Shown: positions 42,344-51,798, counted from the stretch's first letter. The stretch is DNA of 64,000 nucleotides from Lusitaniella coriacea LEGE 07157 (GCF_015207425.1 NZ_JADEWZ010000009.1:102875-166874), one strand, 5' to 3'. Notes: a model not told the origin generated them from the sequence alone. Numbers and translations are program-made.

Positions 42344-43477
42344 TCATTCTGGTTTGGGGAGGGGAATACTCTCTTGAGATCGCGGGGGGAAAGATTGTTT
42401 GAGATGCCAAAGGCTCGAACCCGACTCGCTTGGACTATTAAAACGCAGGGAAAAGCCGAATCCCATTCCTGCCGAAGCCGCGATCGCGCAAACCGTTGCC
42501 AAGGCACCAAGGGGAAATTTGGGCTTAGAATTGGGGCGATGGGTTTTGGCTTTTGGCGAAGCGTGAGGAACCGTTGCAGTCTGGTACGCGATCGCGGGAG
42601 GTTTGGTTTTGGGCTTGCTCGGCGGCGAGGCTACGGTTTTTTCTGAGGTTTTTTGTGAAGAAACGGCTTTGTTTGGCGCTGGAGTGGGTTTGGGGGTTAA
42701 TAACGCAAGCCATTGAACCACACTTTGAGGGCGCTGAAGGGGATCGACGATTAAACCTTGTAAAATGGCATTTTTGACCGTTGGAGCGCAGGAAGCGAGA
42801 TGCTGCTGCCACTCCGAGGACGGAATGCGATCCAAGAGGGGGGCGGGGGGCGGCGGATTGCCCACCAGCAAGCAATAGAGAGTTGCAGCTAGGGCGTAAA
42901 TGTCCGTTGCGGGGGAACAGGATTGTTCGGGATCGTGCTGTTCGGGTGCGGCGTAACCGGATGCGAGAAGGTTGGCGTGAGTTTGTTTGATGTTGGGATT
43001 GAGTTCGCAGGTTAAGCCAAATTCCACCAAAATCACTTCTTCCTTGTCCCGTCGCTGGATGATATTTTGCGGTTTAATGGCTAAATGGTGCAAACCCGCT
43101 TCGTGCAAAGCATTCACTGCTGCTGCAACCTGGCGAATAAACGTCAAGGCTTGGGCTTCGGGGATGCTTCCTTCCATTTCCACGCGATCGGCAAGGGATG
43201 TTCCGGGGATAAATTCGTAAACAATGTAGGGCGATCCCTCTTCCTCAAAAAGTTCGACAACCTTCGCAAGGTGAGGATGTTTGCAGCGAACCAAACGGCG
43301 AGCAAGGTTTCTAAAGTGTTGTTTGAACTGTTCTTGTTCCGGGCGATCGCGCAGCGTTTGAGCTAAGGTCTTAATAATAACGGGTTGTTGGGAACCAGAA
43401 ATTAACGCTTTTTGCGTATGGCTAAAGGTTCCTTGACCGATGGAATCATCGAGAATGTATTGATTTTCGTTTGTCAT
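42344..43477 (-). CDS. Kinase-fold protein, predicted pseudokinase
   Basis: 377 residues. A Ser/Thr kinase fold at about 10-255: GQGTFSHTQKALI, the lysine in PVIIKTLAQT, VYEFIPGTSLADRV. The catalytic loop is HHLAIKPQN instead of HRDIKPxN (Asp replaced by Ala, residue about 133), and the metal loop is EFG rather than DFG. Two essential acidic residues are therefore lost or changed. The C-terminal part is a Pro/Lys-rich linker and one membrane helix (LGALATVCAIAASAGMGFG). A second pseudokinase 6 kb from the first. It probably binds partners at the membrane rather than phosphorylating. Confidence 0.85.
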   Translation of the reverse strand: MTNENQYILDDSIGQGTFSHTQKALISGSQQPVIIKTLAQTLRDRPEQEQFKQHFRNLARRLVRCKHPHLAKVVELFEEEGSPYIVYEFIPGTSLADRVEMEGSIPEAQALTFIRQVAAAVNALHEAGLHHLAIKPQNIIQRRDKEEVILVEFGLTCELNPNIKQTHANLLASGYAAPEQHDPEQSCSPATDIYALAATLYCLLVGNPPPPAPLLDRIPSSEWQQHLASCAPTVKNAILQGLIVDPLQRPQSVVQWLALLTPKPTPAPNKAVSSQKTSEKTVASPPSKPKTKPPAIAYQTATVPHASPKAKTHRPNSKPKFPLGALATVCAIAASAGMGFGFSLRFNSPSESGSSLWHLKQSFPPRSQESIPLPKPE

Positions 43478-43599
43478 CTCGCGATCTTTAACATTAATTC
43501 ACATCATAATCTGAAATTAGCTGACCGAGGAAGCCCCGCGCTGCAATCTTCTGATTCAGCCATATGCAAATCCCTCATGTTCTGATTGGGGGCGATATA

Positions 43600-43619
43600 A
43601 AATCCTTCAAATTGCCCAT
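43600..43619 (+). repeat. Dispersed repeat G, copy 2
   Basis: Exact 20-bp match to 33984-34003, 47 bp upstream of the small gene at 43666. Confidence 0.6.
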
Positions 43620-43665
43620 TTTTTGTGGGAAATTTTGAAAGGGGAATATATTTCAGGAGGTTACT

Positions 43666-43902
43666 ATGTCAATGCAAGATGCCAAGGCGTTGGCGAAAGA
43701 ACTGCGGTTCAAATTCAATCACGACCTAGAAGAGATGTATCATCGCTTCTTTGATGAGTTGGCACAAGCAAATTTACCCGATGGCGAAGCTGGAAAACTC
43801 GCGCAAATCCTCTTGCTATCGCGTCAGGAGGGTCTGAAATATTTAGTTTCCAAAGAAGAGATGGAGGCTTATAGTGCAGCTTATCCCAGTGAAACGCAAT
43901 AA
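43666..43902 (+). CDS. Small protein, unknown function
   Basis: 78 residues, soluble and helical (AKALAKELRFKFNHDLEEMYHR, shortened here to KELRFKFNHDLEEMYHR). AGGAGG lies eight bases before the ATG at 43666, an ideal ribosome site. No domain recognised. Its end converges with the 57-residue gene after only six bases. Probably a real gene because of the strong initiation signal and acidic, non-random composition. Confidence 0.7.
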   Translation: MSMQDAKALAKELRFKFNHDLEEMYHRFFDELAQANLPDGEAGKLAQILLLSRQEGLKYLVSKEEMEAYSAAYPSETQ

Positions 43903-43908
43903 AACCAC

Positions 43909-44082
43909 TTAGGGTTTGGAAAAGGGATTGAGACGGGCGAAAGTTTCGCCGATTGCGCTGAAAAAAGAGCCTTTTTTCTCTCTTTGAGAGGGTTTTGGAG
44001 TGGATTCGTTTTCTGAGGCGTATTCTGTCTCAGGGTGATTGGCTTGTCTGCGTTGTTTCCGTAGTTTGGCTTGTCGTCCCAT
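43909..44082 (-). CDS. Small basic protein, 57 residues
   Basis: MGRQAKLRKQRRQ followed by an acidic linker and ending FFSAIGETFARLNPFSKP. The frame is overlapped by a longer chance frame (43881-44114) and so is easily missed. AGGAAAAG stands before the ATG at 44080-44082. The basic N-terminus and the amphipathic end are shared with small proteins I recall from other cyanobacteria, but no function is known. It is convergent with the gene at 43666. Confidence 0.55.
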   Translation of the reverse strand: MGRQAKLRKQRRQANHPETEYASENESTPKPSQREKKGSFFSAIGETFARLNPFSKP

Positions 44083-44583
44083 TGGCGCTCTTTTCCTATA
44101 CGAACTTTGTTCAATATTTCAGCAATCGGCTTTTAGCTACTTTCTGAGCGGTAAATACTACCATTCAAAATTAATTTTGAAGGTGGAATAAGCTTAAACA
44201 CATTTAAATTGGGGATCAGACCTCTGTCTCAAAACCATCAATCTCTCACCGTGTCACTGCGTCCCCGTTTCAACCCTAATCATAATTTAAATGCACAGCA
44301 GCTTATAGCCCTTGCGAGCTAACAACTGATGACTGTCTCGCTTGTGGCTTAAATTCAATAGTACGGTGAAATTGCTAATTTCTGTCAATTTTCAAGCCTC
44401 TTCCCTGCGGTTTGTGGGACGATAAAAATAGGAAGCCTCGAAACACAGCCCCTCAGTCTTCCTCGCCCGATTTGATGGCGTTAAGAAGCTGAAAGCGCGT
44501 GGGGGATGGCGAGGTTCCCTCACCTTATCCAACCGCGTAAAAAGCTGACGGCTGAATGCTTATCCAGCAGTTAGGAGGGAATT
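44083..44583. other. Intergenic region with repeat E, no gene seen
   Basis: 501 bp. It contains repeat E at 44190-44305. The rest is not strikingly structured. The last 15 bases before the universal stress gene contain the ribosome site TTAGGAGGGAATT. I could not pick out the promoter for that gene. Confidence 0.7.
44190..44305 (+). repeat. Dispersed repeat E, copy 2
   Basis: Same succession of blocks as 40111-40235, beginning AAGCTTAAACACATTTAAATT and ending AAATGCACAGCAGCTTA. 21 bases of the start are not quoted exactly but the order is clear. Function unknown. Confidence 0.7.
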
Positions 44584-45063
44584 ATGAGTTATCAAAGTAT
44601 CCTCGTTGCACTTGACGGCTCGTCTCAAGGGAAAATTATTTTTGAGAAAGCTTTAGAACTGGCAAAAAAAAATAATGCAAAGATGATGCTGTTTCATTGT
44701 CTTCCCTTTGAACAGCCAGAAATGGCACCCTATAGCGATCTTTACGGTCAAAATTTGGCGAACTTTTCGCGAATGATGCAGGAGAGTTTAGTGGAGAGTG
44801 AGAAGGACGCGCGGCAATGGTTGGAAGCGTATCGCGATCGCGCGATCGCGCGCAACATTCAAACCGAATGGACTTGGAAAATTGGAGAGGCGGGAAAATG
44901 TATTTGCGAAATTGCCAACAATTGGAACGCAGATTTGATTGTAGTGGGTCGTCGGGGTCGTCAGGGAATTGCCGAAGTTTTTTTGGGTAGCGTGAGCAAC
45001 TACGTCATTCATCGCGCATCTTGTTCGGTTTTAGTGGTGCAAGGTATTACTGCTTCCGAATAA
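44584..45063 (+). CDS. Universal stress protein, copy 1
   Basis: 159 residues of the UspA fold: MSYQSILVALDGSSQGKIIF at the start (Asp for ATP binding), a long helix region, then LIVVGRRGRQGIAEVFLG and SVSNYVIHRASCSVLVV, the G-x2-G-x9-G-S ATP-binding signature. It should bind ATP and act in stress survival. The next gene, 81 nt on, is a paralogue. TTAGGAGGGAATT forms a good ribosome site. Confidence 0.95.
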   Translation: MSYQSILVALDGSSQGKIIFEKALELAKKNNAKMMLFHCLPFEQPEMAPYSDLYGQNLANFSRMMQESLVESEKDARQWLEAYRDRAIARNIQTEWTWKIGEAGKCICEIANNWNADLIVVGRRGRQGIAEVFLGSVSNYVIHRASCSVLVVQGITASE

Positions 45064-45144
45064 ATCCATCGAACTCAAGTACAAAGGCAAAGGCTTTTTT
45101 TCACCCCATGTAGAACCGTTAACATCTAGAGGATCGGCTTAAAG

Positions 45145-45624
45145 ATGGGATATCAAAGAATTTTGGCAGCACTCGATCGATCGAGTCACAGCGAGGCGGT
45201 TTTCGACCAAGCATTAACCCTCGCCAAACAGTACGGTGCAAAGTTGATGCTTTTTCACTGTATTGCCGTTGAGAATTATGGCAGCTATTTCGTCGAGTTG
45301 GATAGCGAGGCGATGATGAAAATCACTCGCGAGTTGCACGAACGACTCGAACAGCAACGGCGGATGGAGCAAAAATGGCTTTCTAACTATTGTCAAACGG
45401 CGCTCGATTGCGGTGTTACAGCAGAGTCGGGTTTAAAGCTGGGAGACGCTGCATCGTCGATTTGCAACCAAGCAAACGCCTGGGATGCGGATCTCATCGT
45501 TTTGGGTCGTCGCGGACTGACGGGGATGATGGAGATGCTGATGGGGAGTGTGAGTAATTATGTGGTTCATCACGCAACTTGTGAAGTTTTAATCGTCCAG
45601 GGAACGCAAGTTGAGGAAAATTAA
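45145..45624 (+). CDS. Universal stress protein, copy 2
   Basis: 159 residues, paralogue of the preceding gene: YQRILAALDRSSHSEAVFDQ at the start and IVLGRRGLTGMMEMLMGSVS at the ATP-binding end. The two proteins have equal length and the same arrangement, from a tandem duplication that is clearly old. It ends TAA at 45622-45624, immediately followed by the stop of the convergent acetyltransferase gene. Confidence 0.95.
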   Translation: MGYQRILAALDRSSHSEAVFDQALTLAKQYGAKLMLFHCIAVENYGSYFVELDSEAMMKITRELHERLEQQRRMEQKWLSNYCQTALDCGVTAESGLKLGDAASSICNQANAWDADLIVLGRRGLTGMMEMLMGSVSNYVVHHATCEVLIVQGTQVEEN

Positions 45625-46116
45625 TTAAAAACTCAATCGCTGTCCTTGAATGGTCAAATCGCACTCGACCTCTCCAAATTTTGCCACTCCCGGTAAATAT
45701 CCCCATTCCCTAAAACTCAATTGCTCGAATAAGCGAAGACTGGGTTCGTTGTGGGCGAAAATAAACGCCACGAGGGTATTAAAGCCAAAACCGGGACTGT
45801 CCGCGATCGCCTGTTGCAAAAGTTGTCGTCCGAATCCTTGTCGATGATACTCAGGATCGACATAAAGACTAATCTCCACAGTGCTTTTGTATGCCGGTCG
45901 TCCGTAGAAGGGTCGAAAGCTCAACCAAGCCACAACCTCGCCATTCAGTTCTATTACCCAAAGGGGATATTTCTGGGGATGGTGCGTTCTAAACCAGTCC
46001 AAACGGCTTTCTGGGGATAGGGGTTCGGTATCAGCCGTTGCCATGCGACTGGGGATTGAGGCATTATAAATCCCGACAATTGCAGGTAAGTCTGCTTCAG
46101 TCGCATCACGAATCAT
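45625..46116 (-). CDS. GNAT family N-acetyltransferase, Pat-like
   Basis: 163 residues: IRDATEADLPAIVGIYNASI, WVIELNGEVVAWLSFRPF, the acetyl-CoA loop DPEYHRQGFGRQLLQQA, and NEPSLRLFEQLSFREWG, as in the phosphinothricin acetyltransferase-like branch. It probably acetylates an amino acid-like compound; the substrate is unknown. The stop codon abuts that of the upstream convergent universal stress gene. Confidence 0.92.
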   Translation of the reverse strand: MIRDATEADLPAIVGIYNASIPSRMATADTEPLSPESRLDWFRTHHPQKYPLWVIELNGEVVAWLSFRPFYGRPAYKSTVEISLYVDPEYHRQGFGRQLLQQAIADSPGFGFNTLVAFIFAHNEPSLRLFEQLSFREWGYLPGVAKFGEVECDLTIQGQRLSF

Positions 46117-46197
46117 GGTTATTTTGGAGAATAAATGAACAGAGGGTCACTTCAGTTCTCAGTCTTCAGTTAAGAGGATAGAGAGATGCTTGAAAAT

Positions 46198-46722
46198 TTA
46201 TGCTTCGCTACCCTTTCCCTGTAAGAGTTGCTGTCGGATGGTTTCAACGCGCTTGCGATTGGCTCCGAGATCGGATTCTCCCAAACGCGAGGCGGAACGA
46301 ACATCGATCGATTTTCCCTGGCTATTGAGAACAAATTCTACATCATCGACAAACCCCATCCACGGGCTGGTAAATTCAGCGTAGAGGTAATTATCGGTTT
46401 CAGCAACAATTTTCGCGCGATCGCGCTGTTGGATGAGAGATTTTAGCGAGCTAAATTGCTCCTCAGTCGCTTCGTTGGCGCTTAAAGGTGCAATATAATG
46501 TTCCGGGTCGCTGCTCTGGGAACTGAGGCAATTGGGAGTACTCGGACAAGGTGCGAGTTGTCCGGTGCGAACGCCAATTCCCTCTGGCGGCACGCTAGCA
46601 AAAATTGTGGGACGATTGGGAAATGCCATTCTTGCAACGATCCAACCGATGGCAATAACAACTAGCGCGATCGCGAGGATGCGGAAGATCGAAAGTCTTG
46701 ATTTTGTTTGAGCGACTGACAT
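46198..46722 (-). CDS. DUF1499 family membrane-anchored protein
   Basis: 174 residues from ATG at 46720-46722 with AAGGGA upstream. One N-terminal membrane segment (ILAIALVVIAIGWIVARM), then the DUF1499 domain: PCPSTPNCLSSQ, YAEFTSPWMGFVDDVEF and SIDVRSASRLGESDLGANRKRVE. The family is common in cyanobacteria and plastids, function unknown; it faces the periplasm or lumen if the anchor is a signal. A TTG six codons upstream is unlikely. Confidence 0.92.
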   Translation of the reverse strand: MSVAQTKSRLSIFRILAIALVVIAIGWIVARMAFPNRPTIFASVPPEGIGVRTGQLAPCPSTPNCLSSQSSDPEHYIAPLSANEATEEQFSSLKSLIQQRDRAKIVAETDNYLYAEFTSPWMGFVDDVEFVLNSQGKSIDVRSASRLGESDLGANRKRVETIRQQLLQGKGSEA

Positions 46723-46852
46723 CAATGAATCCCTTCTCAAGTTAATTGTTTGCTATTGTATAGCCTGTTGCGCGATCGCTCGGTTATCGGTGCCAAACAG
46801 TTAGGGAATTGGTCGGATCGAGTCTCAATCTTTCGATATTCTGAACGGCATC

Positions 46853-47917
46853 TTAATTTATCCATTCAACAGCTTGTTTTGCCGTTTGAAGGTCGGGAGG
46901 AACGCGGCAAAAACGGATTTTCTTCGTGGTGGGATCGCTGATTCCCAAAAGATGTACTGGAATAACATCAATATCTGAGTCTATTTTCAGCAAAGTATAT
47001 TCTCCCCAGCAATCGAGTTGAATAGTTTGCAGTTCTTGGCAGATTTTATCATAACCAATCTCTTGGATTAAAATCCGCCGCAATTCGTCATCTTCTTCTG
47101 ACAATAACCATTGAGAACACCATTCTTTAGGGCAAACCTTGCCATATTTTTCTGGCAATCTGATTCCATGATAAAGATAAGCTCGGAAACCATCTGCAAA
47201 TTCAATTGCAGGTTCTCCTTCTGCGTGAAGATGACACGAACTGTCGAGACAGAGTTTACGCGGGCGATCGCTCACAAAACAGACCTGTTCGCCCAACAAG
47301 ACAAATCCACAACTGCGAACAAGGGATGTTAATGCGTGCCATTTCTCCCGATCGTAATGACAGTTTATAGCTGAAATAAAGAAATCAATTCTACAGAGTT
47401 TATAATCTCGGATCATTATCGTGTCAATACAATTTTCGAGAAATCTAAAGGTGCTATATAATTTATCTTGATGGTCAATTAAAACTTCACAGATTCCTTC
47501 CCATATTTTCCGCCAAAGATCGGGAACTCTCCAGGTTTCCCATCCATACATCTTGAAAGCCAAACGGTTGATTTCTCTTTTATAGATGTAATAATAGACT
47601 TCCTCCTCAACTTGGTCGTAAATTCCGAGATCGAGATGATTAACGATTTGTCGAGAAAACTTATTGTATGCACGTTCAAACGATCGGTTATTCGGATATG
47701 GATTTTCGAGAACTTCTTTAACAATGCCTAAAGGACTGTCAAAAAAAAGAATTTTAGGTTGCGGTAAATCGAGCGCTTGGTAAACAAGTTGAATAGCGGC
47801 TGTTGCTTCCGCGCGATCGATAGGACGTGTAAGACAGATTGCGTTCAACCATTTCTCGCGATAAATAGAAATTAGCGCTTGTTGTTGGGGAGTTAAACCC
47901 GTTATTATCTCTCTCAT
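46853..47917 (-). CDS. DUF6745-like protein
   Basis: 354 residues from the ATG at 47915-47917, which has AGGAAG upstream; the longer start would overlap cca. It opens LTPQQQALISIYREKW, contains the LDLPQPKILFFDSPLG block and a C-terminal DCWGEYTLLKID and KIRFCRVPPDLQTAKQAVEWIN, which I match to the DUF6745 family seen beside leucine-rich repeat proteins in cyanobacteria. No function is known. 16 nt downstream of cca, so probably co-transcribed. Confidence 0.8.
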   Translation of the reverse strand: MREIITGLTPQQQALISIYREKWLNAICLTRPIDRAEATAAIQLVYQALDLPQPKILFFDSPLGIVKEVLENPYPNNRSFERAYNKFSRQIVNHLDLGIYDQVEEEVYYYIYKREINRLAFKMYGWETWRVPDLWRKIWEGICEVLIDHQDKLYSTFRFLENCIDTIMIRDYKLCRIDFFISAINCHYDREKWHALTSLVRSCGFVLLGEQVCFVSDRPRKLCLDSSCHLHAEGEPAIEFADGFRAYLYHGIRLPEKYGKVCPKEWCSQWLLSEEDDELRRILIQEIGYDKICQELQTIQLDCWGEYTLLKIDSDIDVIPVHLLGISDPTTKKIRFCRVPPDLQTAKQAVEWIN

Positions 47918-47933
47918 TGACAACTTCCTATCA

Positions 47934-49217
47934 TTAAGCGGAATCGATCGCGGTTGCAGCAAACCTCAACGCTTCTTCCGGCGTAGCGATTAACCCTTCA
48001 ATGCGCGCAATCTGAATTTCCGTGAGGAGCTTGCCAATTTGAGGTGATGGCGATAATTGGAGCGCTTGCATCAGTTCGTTCCCGGAAAGTAAGGGAATGG
48101 GATGAGCGACGGGATCGTCGGGATCGAGATAGCGGTTAATCAACGGAGCTACCATCCCCACTGCTCTCATCTCCTGCAAAACGTCTCTCTGGGCGGCAAG
48201 GGTGACGACTAACACCGCTAAAAGGGGTAAAAGGCTTCCCACCTCCTGAAAGAAAAAATATTGCTCTCGCAGGCTCATGGGCGCTGTAGAGATTTTGAGC
48301 AATCGCGGTAAATATTTGAGCGCGATCGTCACCCCTCGAATCTCTGCGCGGGAATACTTCAAGTTTTCCATCTGAGACTCAGCCGCCTTGGGATTTGAGG
48401 CAACCAAACAGGTGAGCTTGGCTAAACTCATCAGGGATAGGGCATTTGGGGCAATTGGAGCCTGTAGTTGCGCGTGTAACTCTTCCCAAATCTTTCCCAG
48501 CAACCACGCGCATTGATCGAGATGTTCGATTTGCTGCAAGTTCTCTTCTTGCAGGTTCCTAAACCAAAGGGTTAATAACCCATCTTGATGGGCTGCACTC
48601 AGCCAAAGTCCCCCTTCTGGCGCTGCGAACAAATATTTCAATTCTGTTTGAACTCGTTCGACTGCAACATTCGCTAACAACGGTGCGAGTAGGGAAAGTG
48701 CCGATCGCGTTTTGCGAGCGATCTTAAAATTGAGTTGTGCGGCTTGGCGATAAGCGCGCAATAACCTTAAAGGATCGGTTTTTAGATTTTTTTTCGAGAT
48801 CATCCGCAAGATGCCTTTTGCCAAGTCTTCTTGTCCTTGAAGGGGATCGATGAAGGTTTGGGTATGTGGGTTGTACGCGATCGCGTTAATCGTAAAATCC
48901 CGCCTCCTCAAATCCTTCTCAATACTTCCCCCTTCCTGCTGGGCAAAATCCGCCGTCGCATTCTCAAACACAACCCTGGCGATTTGTCGCTCCTCATCGA
49001 GAACCACAAACCCCGCCTGATAATGCCGAGCAATCTGTCGAGCGGTTTCGACAGCCCCCTCCGGTAAAACAAAATCTAAATCGATGACTTTTGACTTGCG
49101 CTCGATCAGTGCATCCCGCACTGCACCCCCCACCAGATAAGCCGATCGCGGCAACCACTCCACATCAAAAGGCCAATAACGAGGAGATAAATCGGACACT
49201 GCACGATTCGAGGACAT
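47934..49217 (-). CDS. cca: CCA tRNA nucleotidyltransferase (or poly(A) polymerase)
   Basis: 427 residues: the class II nucleotidyltransferase signature YLVGGAVRDALI (about 31), IDLDFVLPEG with the catalytic Asp pair, the RRRDFTINAIAYN motif, and RMISKKNLKTDPLRLLRAYR of the neck region. It adds or repairs the CCA end of tRNAs. Some cyanobacteria divide this between an A-adding and a CC-adding enzyme, and the sequence alone does not show which this is. The HD domain found in E. coli CCA is absent, as is usual in cyanobacteria. Confidence 0.93.
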   Translation of the reverse strand: MSSNRAVSDLSPRYWPFDVEWLPRSAYLVGGAVRDALIERKSKVIDLDFVLPEGAVETARQIARHYQAGFVVLDEERQIARVVFENATADFAQQEGGSIEKDLRRRDFTINAIAYNPHTQTFIDPLQGQEDLAKGILRMISKKNLKTDPLRLLRAYRQAAQLNFKIARKTRSALSLLAPLLANVAVERVQTELKYLFAAPEGGLWLSAAHQDGLLTLWFRNLQEENLQQIEHLDQCAWLLGKIWEELHAQLQAPIAPNALSLMSLAKLTCLVASNPKAAESQMENLKYSRAEIRGVTIALKYLPRLLKISTAPMSLREQYFFFQEVGSLLPLLAVLVVTLAAQRDVLQEMRAVGMVAPLINRYLDPDDPVAHPIPLLSGNELMQALQLSPSPQIGKLLTEIQIARIEGLIATPEEALRFAATAIDSA

Positions 49218-49302
49218 TGATTAACAAAAGTAAATGAAACGAGCCGCCATCTTATGGGTTCTTTAAGATAGATTAACAAGAAAGCACGACGGATTTAGTG
49301 CC

Positions 49303-49551
49303 ATGTGTATTTGTGTAAATTGCTATTTTGTCGATCGCTGTCAAACCTACCACGCGGTCGAAACCCAACACCAACAACCCCATTTAACCGAAAATCCCGA
49401 TTTCGAGCCGAAAGAACCGACAATTAACGTTAATATTCGCCCTCAACAGGACTACATTGAGATGGAATGGGATGTAGTGGGATGCCATAGTTTTTTGAAA
49501 GAAACCGGGAAATGGGCGAGCTTACGACCGGGTGAAGCCGTCCCAACTTAG
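49303..49551 (+). CDS. ycf34: Ycf34 family protein
   Basis: 82 residues with three N-terminal cysteines (MCICVNCYFVDRC) and the conserved TYHAVETQHQQPHL, NVNIRPQQDYIEMEWDVVGC and GKWASLRPGEAVPT. Ycf34 is conserved in cyanobacteria and red-algal plastids; in Synechocystis it binds an iron-sulphur cluster and influences the photosynthetic machinery. It is convergent with petA and the terminator for petA lies between. Confidence 0.95.
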   Translation: MCICVNCYFVDRCQTYHAVETQHQQPHLTENPDFEPKEPTINVNIRPQQDYIEMEWDVVGCHSFLKETGKWASLRPGEAVPT

Positions 49552-49568
49552 TCGCAGATCCAAGTCAA

Positions 49569-49597
49569 GAAAAAACCCAGTTTCCTGGGAAACCGGG
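49569..49597 (-). terminator. Intrinsic terminator of petCA
   Basis: On the minus strand CCC-x-GTTTCC / GGAAAC-x-GGG (49576-49597 on plus) is followed by a run of six T residues, 31 nt past the petA stop. Confidence 0.85.
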
Positions 49598-49627
49598 CTT
49601 CTGAGCTGCGTTGAAGAACTTACAGCC

Positions 49628-50617
49628 TTAGAATTCCATTTCTGCTGCTTGAACTCGTTCGATTTGCTTCTTCTTGAGAACGAGGAATGTTTGAGCGAGC
49701 ATAATCGCCCCAAAGAAGAGGAGCAGCCATTTAATCCGATTGGGATCTTGCAAGACAATTTCCGCATCTTCTTGCCCAAAACCGCCAACATTAGGATTTG
49801 TGGTTAAAGCTTCTCCGGCTGCAACTGCTTGACCTTGGGTCACGAGCAATTCAGGGCCCGGTTGAATCGTCTCGACAACGCTACTGCCGTCTTCGAGCGC
49901 GATCGCCACTTCATAACCGCCTGCTTCTACCGGAGTAATTGCGCTAATCGTCCCGGCTTTGGAAGCATTAACCACATTGTTGTTGCTGGGTTGTCCTGTG
50001 GGATAAACTTGTCCGCGTCCCCGGTTCGCGCCGAGGTGGATGGGATATTTACCAAAGCGAATATTTTTGTCTGTTTTTGGATCGGGAGACAAAATGGGGA
50101 AGGTGATTTCTTGATACTGTTCGCCCGGTAGGGGACCAACAATCACCACGTTTTCAGTATCTTCGCGATAGGGCTGGAAGAACAAACCGCCCACTTTTTC
50201 TTGGAGTTCTTCGGGAATGCGATCGGAGGGGGCAATTTTAAAGCCTTCGGGAAGCATCAATACTGCACCAACATTCAATCCGCCTTTAGAACCGTCCCCT
50301 AGGACTTGTTGGGTATCGAGATCGTAGGGAATTTTGACAACAGCTTCAAACACGCTGTTGGGCGTTACCGATAAAGGAAGCTCGATTTCCGCCGGTTTTT
50401 CCGCTAAATGGCAGTTGGCACACGCCAATCGCCCTGTGGCTTCGCGGGGAGTTTCTGGGGCGGTTTGTTGCGCCCAAAAAGGATAGGCAGCAGCAGATTG
50501 GGGCATAACCCAATCGCTAGCAAGAAACAAAGAAATTGTCGCGATCGCGATAACCGCGCCACGAAGCATCGCTTTCTTGCCCGTCTGCCAAAGTACTAAT
50601 AATGAAGGTGTTCTCAT
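49628..50617 (-). CDS. petA: Cytochrome f
   Basis: 329 residues from the ATG at 50615-50617 (a GTG seven codons upstream is also open). Signal peptide with [13 protein letters not shown] and cleavage near AAAYPFW, the heme c motif CANCH at about 66-70, the large lumenal domain and one C-terminal helix ([19 protein letters not shown]). It carries electrons from the Rieske protein to plastocyanin or cytochrome c6. It is downstream of petC in the standard cyanobacterial petCA operon. All ligands appear present; the N-terminal Tyr of mature protein is retained. Confidence 0.97.
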   Translation of the reverse strand: MRTPSLLVLWQTGKKAMLRGAVIAIATISLFLASDWVMPQSAAAYPFWAQQTAPETPREATGRLACANCHLAEKPAEIELPLSVTPNSVFEAVVKIPYDLDTQQVLGDGSKGGLNVGAVLMLPEGFKIAPSDRIPEELQEKVGGLFFQPYREDTENVVIVGPLPGEQYQEITFPILSPDPKTDKNIRFGKYPIHLGANRGRGQVYPTGQPSNNNVVNASKAGTISAITPVEAGGYEVAIALEDGSSVVETIQPGPELLVTQGQAVAAGEALTTNPNVGGFGQEDAEIVLQDPNRIKWLLLFFGAIMLAQTFLVLKKKQIERVQAAEMEF

Positions 50618-50705
50618 CTCTAATGCAAAAAAATTCACAATTTAACTCGGAATCGGTTACTGGAGCAGCAACCCGCGATTAAATGACCCTAAAGGTCAAC
50701 AATCT

Positions 50706-51248
50706 TTAAGTCCACCAAGGATCTTCGTTGGTGCGGAAATCCGTCTCTGTCCAAGGGGTGAACTGAACTTTGTCGTTCTCTGTCACAGTTGCGTGAGCGA
50801 GGGCAAGAGATAATGGCGCGGGACCCCGTACCACTTTACCTTGGGCATTGTACTGGGAACCGTGGCAAGGACACTTAAATTTGTTTTCGCTGCCGTTCCA
50901 GGGGACAACACAGCCGAGGTGAGTACAAACTGCATTCAGTCCATACTCGGCAATGGTTTTGTCTTCTGTGACCACCAAATAAGTAGGGTCGCCTTTCAGT
51001 CCTTGGGTCAGCGCGCGATCGCCGGGGTTACGATTAGCGACAAATTCGCTCGCAATAACATCATTTCCCAACTCGTCCTTAGCCGTGACACCGCCACCCG
51101 CACTGCCGCTCGAAGGAGGAATAAAATATTTAACAACTGGATAAAGCGCGCCCAAGGCAGTTCCCGTGATCGTGCCAAAGGTAAGCAAGTTCATGAATTG
51201 TCGCCGTCCCATTCCTGGGACATCTGAAGATGCGGAACTTTGAGTCAT
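50706..51248 (-). CDS. petC: Cytochrome b6f Rieske iron-sulphur protein
   Basis: 180 residues: a twin-arginine type N-terminus ([16 protein letters not shown], membrane anchor), the 2Fe-2S binding boxes CTHLGC (108) and CPCHGS (126), and [10 protein letters not shown] at the end. Transfers electrons from plastoquinol to cytochrome f. It lies upstream of petA and the Tat export gene tatC is 0.6 kb away. Confidence 0.97.
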   Translation of the reverse strand: MTQSSASSDVPGMGRRQFMNLLTFGTITGTALGALYPVVKYFIPPSSGSAGGGVTAKDELGNDVIASEFVANRNPGDRALTQGLKGDPTYLVVTEDKTIAEYGLNAVCTHLGCVVPWNGSENKFKCPCHGSQYNAQGKVVRGPAPLSLALAHATVTENDKVQFTPWTETDFRTNEDPWWT

Positions 51249-51444
51249 AAGTCAACCATCAAATGTATATTTTTGTAAAGATTCTGATGAAAATTCCAGA
51301 ATTTCTGCTCTGCAAGTTACAGCCAGCAAGTATCGTTCAAAGTTATGGAAACCCTTAGTTTAAAAAGCTTCACAACTTCCGTATTAAATTATTACAGAAA
51401 ATCAGCATCGGCTGTTCGCTAATTTGAGATGAGAGAACAATTAG

Positions 51445-51798
51445 ATGGATACAGGGAACGGGGAAATAGACCAAAAACTGATGACTGGAGAGAAATTACA
51501 TCAACTACTGCTCGATAAATGGGGACGCTCCTATGGCGTTCAACTGCGGCGAACCAAGGGGAGAATTTACCTGCAAGTGATGTGGAAATATTTAGAACAA
51601 GTTTCGTTTCCCCTAACCGAAACCGAATATTTGGAACATTTGAATGCGGTTGCCAACTACCTCAATGCTTGGGGAACCACCGTCCAAGTGCAAAACTACA
51701 TCGAACAAACCAAAGAACGCCCCCGTTTGGGGAAAGCTGTAAGCATTCCCCTCGATTTGGGCGATCGCGCGTCAGAATGGATTATGGATGAAACGTAA
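51445..51798 (+). CDS. DUF3067 family protein
   Basis: 117 residues: MTGEKLHQLLLDKWGRSYGV, the WKYLEQVSFPLTETEY core and RPRLGKAVSIPLDLGDRASEW. Conserved in cyanobacteria and plants near petC and tatC, function unknown. A second ATG at 51481 (MTGEKL) matches the usual family start and may be the real one. Confidence 0.88.
   Translation: MDTGNGEIDQKLMTGEKLHQLLLDKWGRSYGVQLRRTKGRIYLQVMWKYLEQVSFPLTETEYLEHLNAVANYLNAWGTTVQVQNYIEQTKERPRLGKAVSIPLDLGDRASEWIMDET

Noticed and set aside
43881..44114. 77-codon minus-strand frame
   Set aside because: Overlaps the convergent gene at 43666 and has no initiation signal as good as that of the 57-residue frame.
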